Origin: Ziziphus jujuba
Taxonomy: Eukaryota; Streptophyta; Magnoliopsida; Rosales; Rhamnaceae
Reading direction: 5' to 3'
NCBI RefSeq assembly: GCF_031755915.1
Contig: NC_083381.1
Coordinates: forward strand, 5,778,501 to 5,842,500
DNA length: 64,000 bases
Shown here: piece after piece, positions 45,211 through 55,469 of the stretch
Layout of the letters: every line of letters begins with the position of its first letter
How positions within the stretch are numbered: position 1 is the first letter of the stretch
The notes under the pieces: generated by a model
What the model was told of the DNA's origin: nothing
Databases searched by the model: none
What the model saw: only the letters and a program-made list of their open reading frames with translations
Translations under genes and position numbers: made by a program

Positions 45211-46093
45211 AAATCCTAAGTTGGAATATTCGGGCTTGGGGAATCCTCATGCATTCCAAGCATCTATTCAAATGCTCAAAACTAAGGACCCTGACATAGT
45301 TTTCCTTATGGAAACTAAACTTAATTCACATCAACTGGAGCTACTTCATTTCAAGAGCAATATGGTAAGTTGTTTTGGTGGTTTAAGTGGGGTATTAGCT
45401 CTCTTTTGGAAACCTGAAATCCATTTATCTATCAAGTCTTTCTTTATTGGTGAATTGATTCTATTGTTTCTCATGCTACCAAAGTGATGCTTCCGTTGAC
45501 AGGTTTTTATGACAACCCTAATGTATCACTCAAACATTTTTCATGGCAACTACTAGAAAGGTTAAGTTCTATATTAGATATGGGTTGGTTTGTAGTTGGA
45601 GATGTTAATGAAATCTTGACGCACACTGATAAGCCAGGTGGTCAACCACGACTTGATTATCTCATTGATCGTTTCAAGACAACGGTTGATAATTGTTACC
45701 TACGGCCAATTAATTTTTTTGGGTATAAATTCACTTGGTCTAATAGAGGAGTTGGAAAGGCCAATGTCAAATAACATCTTGATAGGTGTTTCGCCTCCAT
45801 TAATGGACAAATTCTTTTCCTCTGTGTGCTTGTTCCTCATCTTCCTACTTCTGTTTCTGATCATCAAGCTCTTTGTCTCTTCCTATATGGTGTTCCTAGT
45901 CATACATCAAATTTTGGCAAACGGTTTCACTTTGAAGAAGTCTGTTCGGGGAGGCTACGCGTGATAAGATAGTTGAGGAGGAGTGGAGTTATTTTGACAA
46001 TAGAACTGTGTCCATGAAAGAGATTTCTACGGGGATGTCTAGATGTGCTCGAAAATTGATGAGGTGGAAAAAGTATAGTTTGAATCATATTAA
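45207..46093 (+). pseudogene. LINE ORF2, endonuclease part
   Basis: This is the AP-type endonuclease that nicks target DNA for LINE insertion. It begins MKILSWNIR at 45207; a lost base near 45231 moves the frame to the GLGNPHAFQ continuation. Blocks include DIVFLMETKLN (catalytic Glu), WFVVGDVNEIL, GYKFTWSNR and, after another shift, HLDRCFASING and VSDHQALC (the SDH motif). It ends in the linker before RT, ARKLMRWKKYSLNHI, at 46093, where a copia LTR begins. RT, finger and RNase H resume at 59860. Confidence 0.75.
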
Positions 46094-46602
46094 TGTTGAA
46101 TTAAATTAATATTTGTGGACTTGGCATAATCAATTACTCACTTATAGGGCCTATTTATGTCATTAATGGGACTGGCTTATTTTATTATTTTGTAGTAGGG
46201 CCCTTGGTCACACACTCTCTATAAGACTCTAGTTGGCCCATTGGACTAGAGGACCAACTCTCTTTATAAGCCCATTGACTTATCCATATTTTTCCTAGTA
46301 TAATTATATTATCAAATTATTATTATTTTATGTGTGTCAAAATTAATGGATAAGTCTGACTTGCAGAGACTATTTAAAGGGTCTAGGGCAAGCAGATAAT
46401 AATATACCATACAGTATTTTGGAGATTAGGGTTTTCAGAAATCTAAGAGTGGTTTGAGAGTAGTGTGTCCATAGGCACTACTTTACGTTGTGTCTATTTT
46501 GTAGGATTAAAGATCTAATTTATCAATAGCTGCGTTTGGAGGTTAGTAATTTATGATTTATGGAATTTATTATGTATATTTAGATCCATAAAATTTCTAA
46601 CA
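46094..46602 (+). repeat. Copia LTR 1 (509 bp)
   Basis: TGTTGAATTAAATT...TTTCTAACA. A TATA-like TTTATAAG is at 46263-46270. It is followed by the primer site at 46605-46616. The left flank is LINE sequence. Confidence 0.92.
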
Positions 46603-46604
46603 AT

Positions 46605-46616
46605 TGGTATCAGAGC
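46605..46616 (+). promoter_or_regulatory. Copia primer binding site, copy 1
   Basis: TGGTATCAGAGC, complementary to initiator-Met tRNA, lies two bases after LTR 1. Confidence 0.92.
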
Positions 46617-48064
46617 AGGGGTTAATATGCATAGTAAATTTCCTTGTAATTTATCGCAGTTCGCATGTGAATATTGATCTGTGTTTTGGCCATTCATGAT
46701 TGATTATCATTGTGTTCTAGATATATATATATATATATATACGTTGCTTTACATTAATTTTTCTTTTCTTTTCTTTTCTTGATTTGTATACATATGTAAA
46801 TTTTGAGATTCAAAATTATGTATTCTATTAAACATATTTATGTATATATATATATATATACTCATGGTCGATTATTGTTTGTTCTTAAAAAAAAACCTGG
46901 GTTTTCGGCAACCCAGTTTCATATGCTTGGGTGTTATAATTTTCTGGGTTTTGGACCAAATTGATTTGGGGAAAAAGTTTCCCAAGAAGACACGAAACAA
47001 ATGGCACCAATTTTGGCTAAAATTTTTTGGAATTTCTTGTGTTTCCATGGGTGTTTGTTTGTGTTTTGGCCGAATATAAACCTTGCTTGGATGTTTATTT
47101 TGGGTTGATTTTGAATCAAATTGATTTGTGGGAAACGTTGCCCAAGGGAAGATGAAACTAACGCCGCCAGTATCGTCGGAAACGTTGGCCGAAACGATGA
47201 GATATGGCCTGGTAAGACTAGCGGGTCGCGTGACCCGTTTGGACTGGAACCGGATCACCCGTGACCCGGTTGGGTGAAGAAGAAGGCGCGAACGACGTGC
47301 CGTTTGGGCTGACTGCTGATGTCATCTACTGACGTCAACATGACACGTCGTTTGCTGACGTTAGCAGATGACGTCAGCGGGCCAAGTTTTTTTTTTTATT
47401 TATTTGTTGTTTATTTATTAATTAATTTAGTGATTCAATTGTTCAATTTATTTATTTATTGTTTGTTTATTTGTTTAATTATCACATTCCAATTTTATTA
47501 AATTAATTAAATATTTGTGATTGGAAAATTGGATTGTGTGAGCTTACCCAAAGAGGCTTTGTGCCTAGTTGGTATAGTAGTGTGGGATTTTAGGTACTCA
47601 CCTGTCGTGAGACTTATTTTATCTGCATTATGTGTACCAATGTAATGTATGTTGGCATAGTGAATGGGATATTTTATATTTGCCTAATTCATGAAATTGC
47701 CAATATGTTATTTTTTCTCTCACTTATTAACCAGGGTCTATACGGGTAACTAGGATACCTTGGCGGTAGTTTTAGTTGCTTTGTATGATGCCTGGAATGG
47801 CAGTGGAAGTTGATTGAATACCATGTATTGCAGATTCTGAGTTGCCCTGTCGGTGATTCAGTTCAATGCATTTGATTGTGGTCATTTGGTTGACTGTCCC
47901 TAGCCCGCGTAAGGGTATCTTTAGTGCTACAAAGACCCTAAGCGATATTTATGTTTGTGTTTTTGTGTTGAGGGGCTGGAAAATAGTAATTAAATTGTCT
48001 TAAATTTTTGAATGTCTTGTTGTTTATTATTTTTACAGCTAGTAGCACCCCAAACCTTCTGCCC
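46617..48064 (+). other. Copia 5' leader, copy 1
   Basis: An unusually long leader of about 1.45 kb. It has two (TA)n tracts, a GC-rich island near 47150-47310 including the palindrome GGGTCGCGTGACCC (47223-47236), and an ACGT-rich inverted repeat at 47315-47378. An acceptor-like TATTTTTACAG just upstream of gag suggests the leader could be spliced. The minus-strand frame across the island has no family match. Confidence 0.6.
47315..47378. promoter_or_regulatory. ACGT-rich inverted repeat (bZIP-type sites), copy 1
   Basis: Arms GCTGATGTCATCT and AGATGACGTCAGC pair at 12 of 13 positions. Within 64 bases are two TGACGTCA palindromes (47330-47337, 47369-47376), one TGACGTTA and one ACACGTCG. 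ACGT cores are binding sites of plant bZIP factors such as TGA and GBF types. Function here is inferred. Confidence 0.65.
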
Positions 48065-48835
48065 ATGACTGCCATGATGAAATTGGATCGGACAAATTAT
48101 CAGAAATGGAAGAAAACCTTAGTTATGAATTTGACCTTCATGAAATTGGATTTGGCTTTGGAGATAGATCCACCAGAGATACCGACTGATGAGAATACTG
48201 CAGCAGCTAAGAAACTTAATGAGGATTGGAAGCACTCTAATAAGTGCTGCATGATGATGATGGAGAATTACATGTATGAGGCCATATATGCTAGTATTCC
48301 TAAAGTGGATACTGCAAAGGGACTTCTTGAGGAGATAGGAAAGAAGTTTATCAAGTTTGATATGAATGAGAAGCATCATTATTTGGACCTATTGAATAAT
48401 ACCAAGTATGATAGTATTAAAGGAGTAAGGGACCATATTATGCTACTTTCTTCCTATTATAATAAGATGAAGGATCTTAAGATGGACATTGGAGAGGAGT
48501 TCTTGACCTATTCTATAATGAGGAGTCTTCCATCACAGTTTGATAATATAAGGTCGAGTTTGAATACTAAGAAAGAAGGTTGTAGTTTGGAGGAATTGAC
48601 TACTATCCTTGTCAAGGAAGAGGATGATATTAAATTAAGTAAGTCAAGGTCTGTTGCTATGGTTTCACATCAGGTAGATAAGTCCAAGAAGTTTTTCCAA
48701 AAGAAGGGACAAGGATTCAAGCCAGGACAAGGTTTCAAGCCTAGGCAGGGTTTTAACCCCAATAGGAAGAAGTTTTCTGGTATGAAGCCTAAAGGGCCGA
48801 GGGATGGTGGTTTTCAGATTAGAGAAAGGAAATAG
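48065..48835 (+). CDS. Copia Gag, copy 1
   Basis: Capsid protein of the retrotransposon. From MTAMMKLDRTNYQKWKKTL (the LxRxNYxxWK start of copia Gag) through DPPEIPTDENTAAAKKLNED, YLDLLNNTKYDSIKGV and MRSLPSQFDNIRSSLNTKK to a basic Q/G/F-rich tail (GQGFKPGQGFKPRQGF). The frame ends at TAG 48833-48835, but the next codons continue in the same frame with the CCHC knuckle and pol, so the stop either is a mutation or separates Gag from Gag-Pol. I chose the ATG at 48065 because the upstream open stretch lacks an ATG and ends in a splice-acceptor-like sequence. Confidence 0.8.
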   Translation: MTAMMKLDRTNYQKWKKTLVMNLTFMKLDLALEIDPPEIPTDENTAAAKKLNEDWKHSNKCCMMMMENYMYEAIYASIPKVDTAKGLLEEIGKKFIKFDMNEKHHYLDLLNNTKYDSIKGVRDHIMLLSSYYNKMKDLKMDIGEEFLTYSIMRSLPSQFDNIRSSLNTKKEGCSLEELTTILVKEEDDIKLSKSRSVAMVSHQVDKSKKFFQKKGQGFKPGQGFKPRQGFNPNRKKFSGMKPKGPRDGGFQIRERK

Positions 48836-51800
48836 TACTTCAATGGAAGGTGTGGATACTGCAATAAAGTTGGACACAAGAAGATAGACTGTTGGACCTT
48901 AAAGGGAAAGCAAGAGAAGAAAGGTAATATTTTAATGATTGAGACCAATATTATCGATGTGCCTATGAATTCTTGGTGGTTAGATACTGAAGCAACAATT
49001 CATGTTACTAATTCATTGCAGGGGATGATAAGCCGAAGGGGCCCAACCAATCTTGAGCAGCATGTTTATATGGGAGATAGCTCAAGAGTGAAGGTGGACA
49101 TTGTGGGAACAATCAAGTTGAAGCTTGCCACTGGATATGTTTTGGAGTTGCAAGAAGTTTCTTATGTACCTTCAATAAGAAGAAACTTGTTATCTATTTC
49201 TGTTTTGGATAGTCAAGGTTATAGTTTTTTATTTGGAAATAACAAAGTTGAATTATTTAAGGATGGTAAAGTTGTTGGTTTTGGAACTTTATGTGGCAAT
49301 TTATATAAGCTTGATTTATTTAATAATGGTCTCAATTTCTCTGTTAATTCTGTTGTTACTCCTATTGTTGCTTCCAAACGCCCAAGAGTTAATGACAATT
49401 CCTCGATGTTATGGCATAAACGTTTGGGACATATTTCTAGGCACAGAATGGAAAGGTTAGTAAAGGATGGGATACTTCCTAATCTTGATTTCTCTGATCT
49501 GTTGACTTGTGTTGAATGTGTGAAAGGGAAGTTAACGGCCAAGGTAAGAAAGGATAAGTTAGCTAAGTGTGGAGATGTTTTGGAGTTGATCCACACTGAC
49601 ATATGTGGACCTTTTACACCAACTGCTTTGGGTGGTTATAGATATTTTATTACCTTCATTGACGATTACTCTCGTTATGGACATGTTGAGCTTATTCGTG
49701 AGAAGTCAGATTCTTTAGTTGCCTTTAAAGAGTTTAAGGTAAAGATGGAGCTTCAAAAGAATAAGAAAATAAAAGCTGTAAGGTCTGATAGAGGTGGTGA
49801 GTTTTATGGTAGATATGATGAGACTGGAAGGAATCCAGGGCCTTTTGCTATTTATTTGCGTGAGTGTGGCATTGATGCACAATATGCGATGCCTGGTACA
49901 CCTCAGCAAAATGGCATAGCTGAGAGAAGGAATAGAACTTTGTTGGATATGGTACGGTCTATGTTGGCAAATTCTAGGTTGCAGATTATTTGTGGGGAGA
50001 GGCTTTAAAGATGGCGGCTTATATTTTGAATCAAGTTCCATGTAAGTCCGTTCCTAAGACACCTTTTGAGTTGTGGTCAGGAAGAAAGCCTAATTTGCAC
50101 TATTTTTGAATATGGGGTTGCAAAGGTGAAGTAAGGATTTATAATCCCCAAATTAAGAAGTTGGATCCTAAAACCATTAGTGGATATTTTGTTGGCTATT
50201 GTATAGGATCTAGGGGTTCAAGATTCTTTTGTCCTTCTCACACTACAAGGATCGTGGAATCAGACAGGGCCATTTATTTTGAAGATGATTTTGAGTTTGG
50301 TGATAGTAATGGTCCAAGGGAATCTCAATTTAGATAAGAAAGTGTTTTCATTCCCAGTATAGTTGTTCCTGATAGAGATATTGTTGATCCAGTAGTTGAT
50401 GAACCAGTAGTTGGTCAGAATGAACTCATTGTTGAAGAGCAGGATATTCCATGGCATATTGAACTCTCGTTATGGACATGTTGAAGTTCGACAATGCTAA
50501 TGCAAATGCTGATGTACCTTTGAGGAGGTCACAAAGGACTAAGAGATTAGCTATTCCTGATGACTATGAGGTTTACTTGCAGGAACATGAGTTTGACATA
50601 AGTGATGATTCAGATCCAGTCACTTATGAGGAAGCCATAAGCAGTTCAAATTCAAATTTCTGGTTGGATGCAATGGAAGATGAAATGAAATCCATGGCAT
50701 CAAATGGAGTTTGGGATTTGGTTAAGTTACCAGAGGGTAGCAAGCCTATTGGGTGCAAATGGGTCTTTAAGACTAAAAAGGACTCCAATGGTCAAGTGGA
50801 GAGGTATAAGGCTAGACTTGTAGCTAAAGGGTTTAGCCAGAAGAAAGGAATTGATTATACAGAGACTTTCTCTCCTGTATCCATAAAGGATTCTTTTAGA
50901 ATCATTATGGCGATTGTGGCGCATTATGACCTAGAGTTGCATCAGATAGATGTCAGAACTGCTTTTCTGAATGGTGATTTATATGAGGATGTATATATGG
51001 TTCAACCAGTTGGTTTCCAACAAACAAGAATGGTAATTTGGTTTGTAAGCTTAAGAAATCTATTTATGGTCTTAAGCAAGCTTCAAGACAATGGTATCTT
51101 AAGTTTGATGAGGTTGTCACCCAAAATGGCTTTAAGGAGAATGTTGTTGATAGATGCATATATATGAAGGTCAGTGGGAGCAGTTTTATATTTCTAGTGT
51201 TGTATGTTGATGACATACTTTTGGCTACTAATGACACTAACCTATTAGCTGAGACAAAGCAGATGTTGTGCAACCATTTTGATATGAAAGATCTTGGTGA
51301 GGCTTCTTTTGTTTTAGGCATCAAGATTGTTCGAGATAGGACTAATTATGTGTTGCAATTGTCTCAGAAAGCTTATATTGATAGAATTCTTAAGAGATTT
51401 GATATGCATAATTGTTCTCCTGGAAGTGTACCGGTTACGAAAGGTGAAAAGTTTTCTAAAAATCAGTGTCCCAAGAATGATAGAGAAAGGATGGCAATGA
51501 AGAATATTCGCTATTCTTCAGCAGTGGGTAGTTTGATGTATGCTCAAGTTTGTACACAGCCTGATATAGCTTTTGCTGTGGGTGTGCTTGGTAGATTTAT
51601 GAGCAATCCCGGTCCTATTCATTACCAAGCAGTTAAAAAGGTCTTTAGGTATCTTCAAGGTACTAAAGATCATATGTTGACATATCGTCGCACCAACTCT
51701 CTTGAAGTATTAGGTTATAGTGATGCAGACTATAAAGGTTGTGTAGATGATAAGAAATCTACCATTGGTTATATATTTATCATGGCAGGAGGTGCTGTGT

Positions 51801-52180
51801 CTTGGCGGAGTGCCAAGCAGTCAGTGACAGCATCCTCGACTATGGAGGCAGAATATGTGGCGTGTTATGAGGCTACCCGTCATGCAGTTTGGCTACGGAA
51901 TTTTATCCGTGATTTAGGAGTAGTTGACTCTATTGAAAGGCCTATTATGATGTATTGTGATAATACTGCAGCGATGTCTTTCTCCAATAATTTAAAAGGT
52001 ACTCCTGGTGCGAAGTACATTGATGTGAAATATTTTATGGTAAAGGAGAAAGTTGAAGAAGGCCTCATTACTGTTGTTCACACGTCTACTTATAGCATGG
52101 TGGCAGATCCACTGACCAAGGCTTTACCGGTAGGCATATTTGAGGAGCATGTGTCCCGTATGGGATTGTTAGGCAGTTGA
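48836..52180 (+). pseudogene. Copia pol, copy 1 (PR-IN-RT-RNase H), broken
   Basis: The frame opens with the CCHC knuckle CGYCNKVGHKKIDC. The protease site reads WWLDTEATIHV, with E replacing the active-site G of DSGA/DTGA. Integrase has GAG-pre (LWHKRLGHISRHRM) and the D,D,E core (HTDICGPF, VRSDRGGEFYG, QQNGIAERRNRT). RT contains WVFKTKKDSNGQVERYKARL, DVRTAFLNGDL and the YVDD box (LYVDDILLAT). RNase H contains GYSDADYKGC, STMEAEYVA and YCDNTAAM. Breaks: frameshift near 49983, TGA 50107-50109, TAA 50335-50337, frameshifts near 50470 and 51030. The last 380 codons are open to 52180. The order PR-IN-RT-RH defines copia. Confidence 0.92.
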
Positions 52181-52710
52181 AACTGCTGTGGGTCAGTGGG
52201 AGTTTGTTATGTTTTCTGTAGTAATATCCATGTTGAGTATTATTTATTTCTTCGAATATTTTAATACATTGATGTATGTGGATCATTATTTATTTATGAG
52301 ATGATTTATTACACATATTATTGCTCCTTATATTTACAGGCCTGTTGAGACTATTAGTCTATGTATATGTATATGTTGATCCACATGTGCCATGGTGAAT
52401 CCCTACTACCTAGTTTGGGTATATTGTTGTATCCTGTCGATACGCAATATGCTTGAATGAAATAGTTTTGTGTGTTGGGGGATTGCACATGGTTAGGTAA
52501 ATCTCTACTACCTAGACTGAGTTTATGGCATGCAAAGTACTCGGTTGAGATGGTATAATGTTTTGGGAGATTTACTGAGAAAATCTCTACTGCCCAGTCT
52601 AGTATATTGTTGTGCCCTGTCGATATACTATATTTAGATGAAATGGCATTATGGTTCGGGAGATTCTATAGTAAGTGAGTTTGGATTTTATATGATGATG
52701 ATTATGCAGC

Positions 52711-52723
52711 CCAAGTGGGAGAA
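52711..52723 (+). promoter_or_regulatory. Copia polypurine tract before LTR 2
   Basis: CCAAGTGGGAGAA directly precedes the TGTTGA start of LTR 2, the usual plus-strand priming site. Confidence 0.85.
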
Positions 52724-53232
52724 TGTTGAATTAAATTAATATTTGTGGACTTGGCATAATCAATTACTCACTTATAGGGCCTGTTTATGTCATTAGTGGG
52801 ACTGGCTTATTTTATTATTTTGTAGTAGGGCCCTTGGTCACACACTCTCTATAAGACTCTAGTTGGCCCATTGGACTAGAGGACCAACTCTCTTTATAAG
52901 CCCATTGACTTATCCATATTTTTCCTAGTATAATTATATTATCAAATTATTATTATTTTATGTGTGTCAAAATTAATGGATAAGTCTGACTTGCAGAGAC
53001 TATTTAAAGGGTCTAGGGCAAGCAGATAATAATATACCATACAGTATTTTGGAGATTAGGGTATTCAGAAATCTAAGAGTGGTTTGAGAGTAGTGTGTCC
53101 ATAGGCACTACTTTACGTTGTTTCTATTTTGCAGGATTAAAGATCTAATTTATCAATAGCTGCGTTTGGAGGTTAGTAATTTATGATTTATGGAATTTAT
53201 TATGTATATTTAGATCCATAAAATTTCTAACA
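52724..53232 (+). repeat. Copia LTR 2 (509 bp), shared by both copies
   Basis: The same ends as LTR 1. About five substitutions from LTR 1 and seven from LTR 3 were noted by eye. It serves as 3' LTR of copy 1 and 5' LTR of copy 2. Confidence 0.92.
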
Positions 53233-53234
53233 AT

Positions 53235-53246
53235 TGGTATCAGAGC
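53235..53246 (+). promoter_or_regulatory. Copia primer binding site, copy 2
   Basis: TGGTATCAGAGC, two bases after LTR 2. Confidence 0.92.
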
Positions 53247-53948
53247 AGGGGTTAATATGCATAGTAAATTTCCTTGTAATTTATCGCAGTTCGCATGTGA
53301 ATATTGATCTGTGTTTTGGCCATTCATGATTGATTATCATTGTGTTCTAGATATATATATATATATATATATACGTTGCTTTACATTAATTTTTCTTTTC
53401 TTTTCTTTTCTTGATTTGTATACATATGTAAATTTTGAGATTCAAAATTATGTATTCTATTAAACATATTTATGTATATATATATATATATATACTCATG
53501 GTCGATTATTGTTTGTTCTTAAAAAAAAACCTGGGTTTTCGGCAACCCAGTTTCATATGCTTGGGTGTTATAATTTTCTGGGTTTTGGACCAAATTGATT
53601 TGGGGAAAAAGTTTCCCAAGAAGACACGAAACAAATGGCACCAATTTTGGCTAAAATTTTTTGGAATTTCTTGTGTTTCCATGGGTGTTTGTTTGTGTTT
53701 TGGCCGAATATAAACCTTGCTTGGATGTTTATTTTGGGTTGATTTTGAATCAAATTGATTTGTGGGAAACGTTGCCCAAGGGAAGATGAAACTAACGCCG
53801 CCAGTATCGTCGGAAACGTTGGCCGAAACGATGAGATATGGCCTGGTAAGACTAGCGGGTCGCGTGACCCGTTTGGACTGGAACCGGATCACCCGTGACC
53901 CGGTTGGGTGAAGAAGAAGGCGCGAACGACGTGCCGTTTGGGCTGACT

Positions 53949-54012
53949 GCTGATGTCATCTACTGACGTCAACATGACACGTCGTTTGCTGACGTTAGCA
54001 GATGACGTCAGC
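53949..54012. promoter_or_regulatory. ACGT-rich inverted repeat, copy 2
   Basis: Identical to 47315-47378, 6634 bases further on. Confidence 0.65.
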
Positions 54013-54698
54013 GGGCCAAGTTTTTTTTTTTATTTATTTGTTGTTTATTTATTAATTAATTTAGTGATTCAATTGTTCAATTTATTTATTTATTGTTTGT
54101 TTATTTGTTTAATTATCACATTCCAATTTTATTAAATTAATTAAATATTTGTGATTGGAAAATTGGATTGTGTGAGCTTACCCAAAGAGGCTTTGTGCCT
54201 AGTTGGTATAGTAGTGTGGGATTTTAGGTACTCACCTGTCGTGAGACTTATTTTATCTGCATTATGTGTACCAATGTAATGTATGTTGGCATAGTGAATG
54301 GGATATTTTATATTTGCCTAATTCATGAAATTGCCAATATGTTATTTTTTCTCCCACTTATTAACCAGGGTCTATACGGGTAACTAGGATACCTTGGCGG
54401 TAGTTTTAGTTGCTTTGTATGATGCCTGGAATGGCAGTGGAAGTTGATTGAATACCATGTATTGCAGATTCTGAGTTGCCCTGTCGGTGATTCAGTTCAA
54501 TGCATTTGATTGTGGTCATTTGGTTGACTGTCCCTAGCCCGCGTAAGGGTATCTTTAGTGCTACAAAGACCCTAAGCGATATTTATGTTTGTGTTTTTGT
54601 GTTGAGGGGCTGGAAAATAGTAATTAAATTGTCTTAAATTTTTGAATGTCTTGTTGTTTATTATTTTTACAGCTAGTAGCACCCCAAACCTTCTGCCC

Positions 54699-55469
54699 AT
54701 GACTGCCATGATGAAATTGGATCGGACAAATTATCAGAAATGGAAGAAAACCTTAGTTATGAATTTGACCTTCATGAAATTGGATTTGGCTTTGGAGATA
54801 GATCCACCAGAGATACCGACTGATGAGAATACTGCAGCAGCTAAGAAACTTAATGAGGATTGGAAGCACTCTAATAAGTGCTGCATGATGATGATGGAGA
54901 ATTACATGTATGAGGCCATATATGCTAGTATTCCTAAAGTGGATACTGCAAAGGGACTTCTTGAGGAGATAGGAAAGAAGTTTATCAAGTTTGATATGAA
55001 TGAGAAGCATCATTATTTGGACCTATTGAATAATACCAAGTATGATAGTATTAAAGGAGTAAGGGACCATATTATGCTACTTTCTTCCTATTATAATAAG
55101 ATGAAGGATCTTAAGATGGACATTGGAGAGGAGTTCTTGACCTATTCTATAATGAGGAGTCTTCCATCACAGTTTGATAATATAAGGTCGAGTTTGAATA
55201 CTAAGAAAGAAGGTTGTAGTTTGGAGGAATTGACTACTATCCTTGTCAAGGAAGAGGATGATATTAAATTAAGTAAGTCAAGGTCTGTTGCTATGGTTTC
55301 ACATCAGGTAGATAAGTCCAAGAAGTTTTTCCAAAAGAAGGGACAAGGATTCAAGCCAGGACAAGGTTTCAAGCCTAGGCAGGGTTTTAACCCCAATAGG
55401 AAGAAGTTTTCTGGTATGAAGCCTAAAGGGCCGAGGGATGGTGGTTTTCAGATTAGAGAAAGGAAATAG
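54699..55469 (+). CDS. Copia Gag, copy 2
   Basis: The protein is identical to copy 1 and ends at the same TAG (55467-55469). The 6634-base offset is exact. As in copy 1, the CCHC knuckle and pol follow in the same frame. Confidence 0.8.
   Translation: MTAMMKLDRTNYQKWKKTLVMNLTFMKLDLALEIDPPEIPTDENTAAAKKLNEDWKHSNKCCMMMMENYMYEAIYASIPKVDTAKGLLEEIGKKFIKFDMNEKHHYLDLLNNTKYDSIKGVRDHIMLLSSYYNKMKDLKMDIGEEFLTYSIMRSLPSQFDNIRSSLNTKKEGCSLEELTTILVKEEDDIKLSKSRSVAMVSHQVDKSKKFFQKKGQGFKPGQGFKPRQGFNPNRKKFSGMKPKGPRDGGFQIRERK

Noticed and set aside
46872..47258. 128-codon minus-strand frame in the copia leader, repeated at 53506-53892
   Set aside because: It lies antisense in the leader of both array copies and has no domain. 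Its identity in both copies only reflects the recent duplication.
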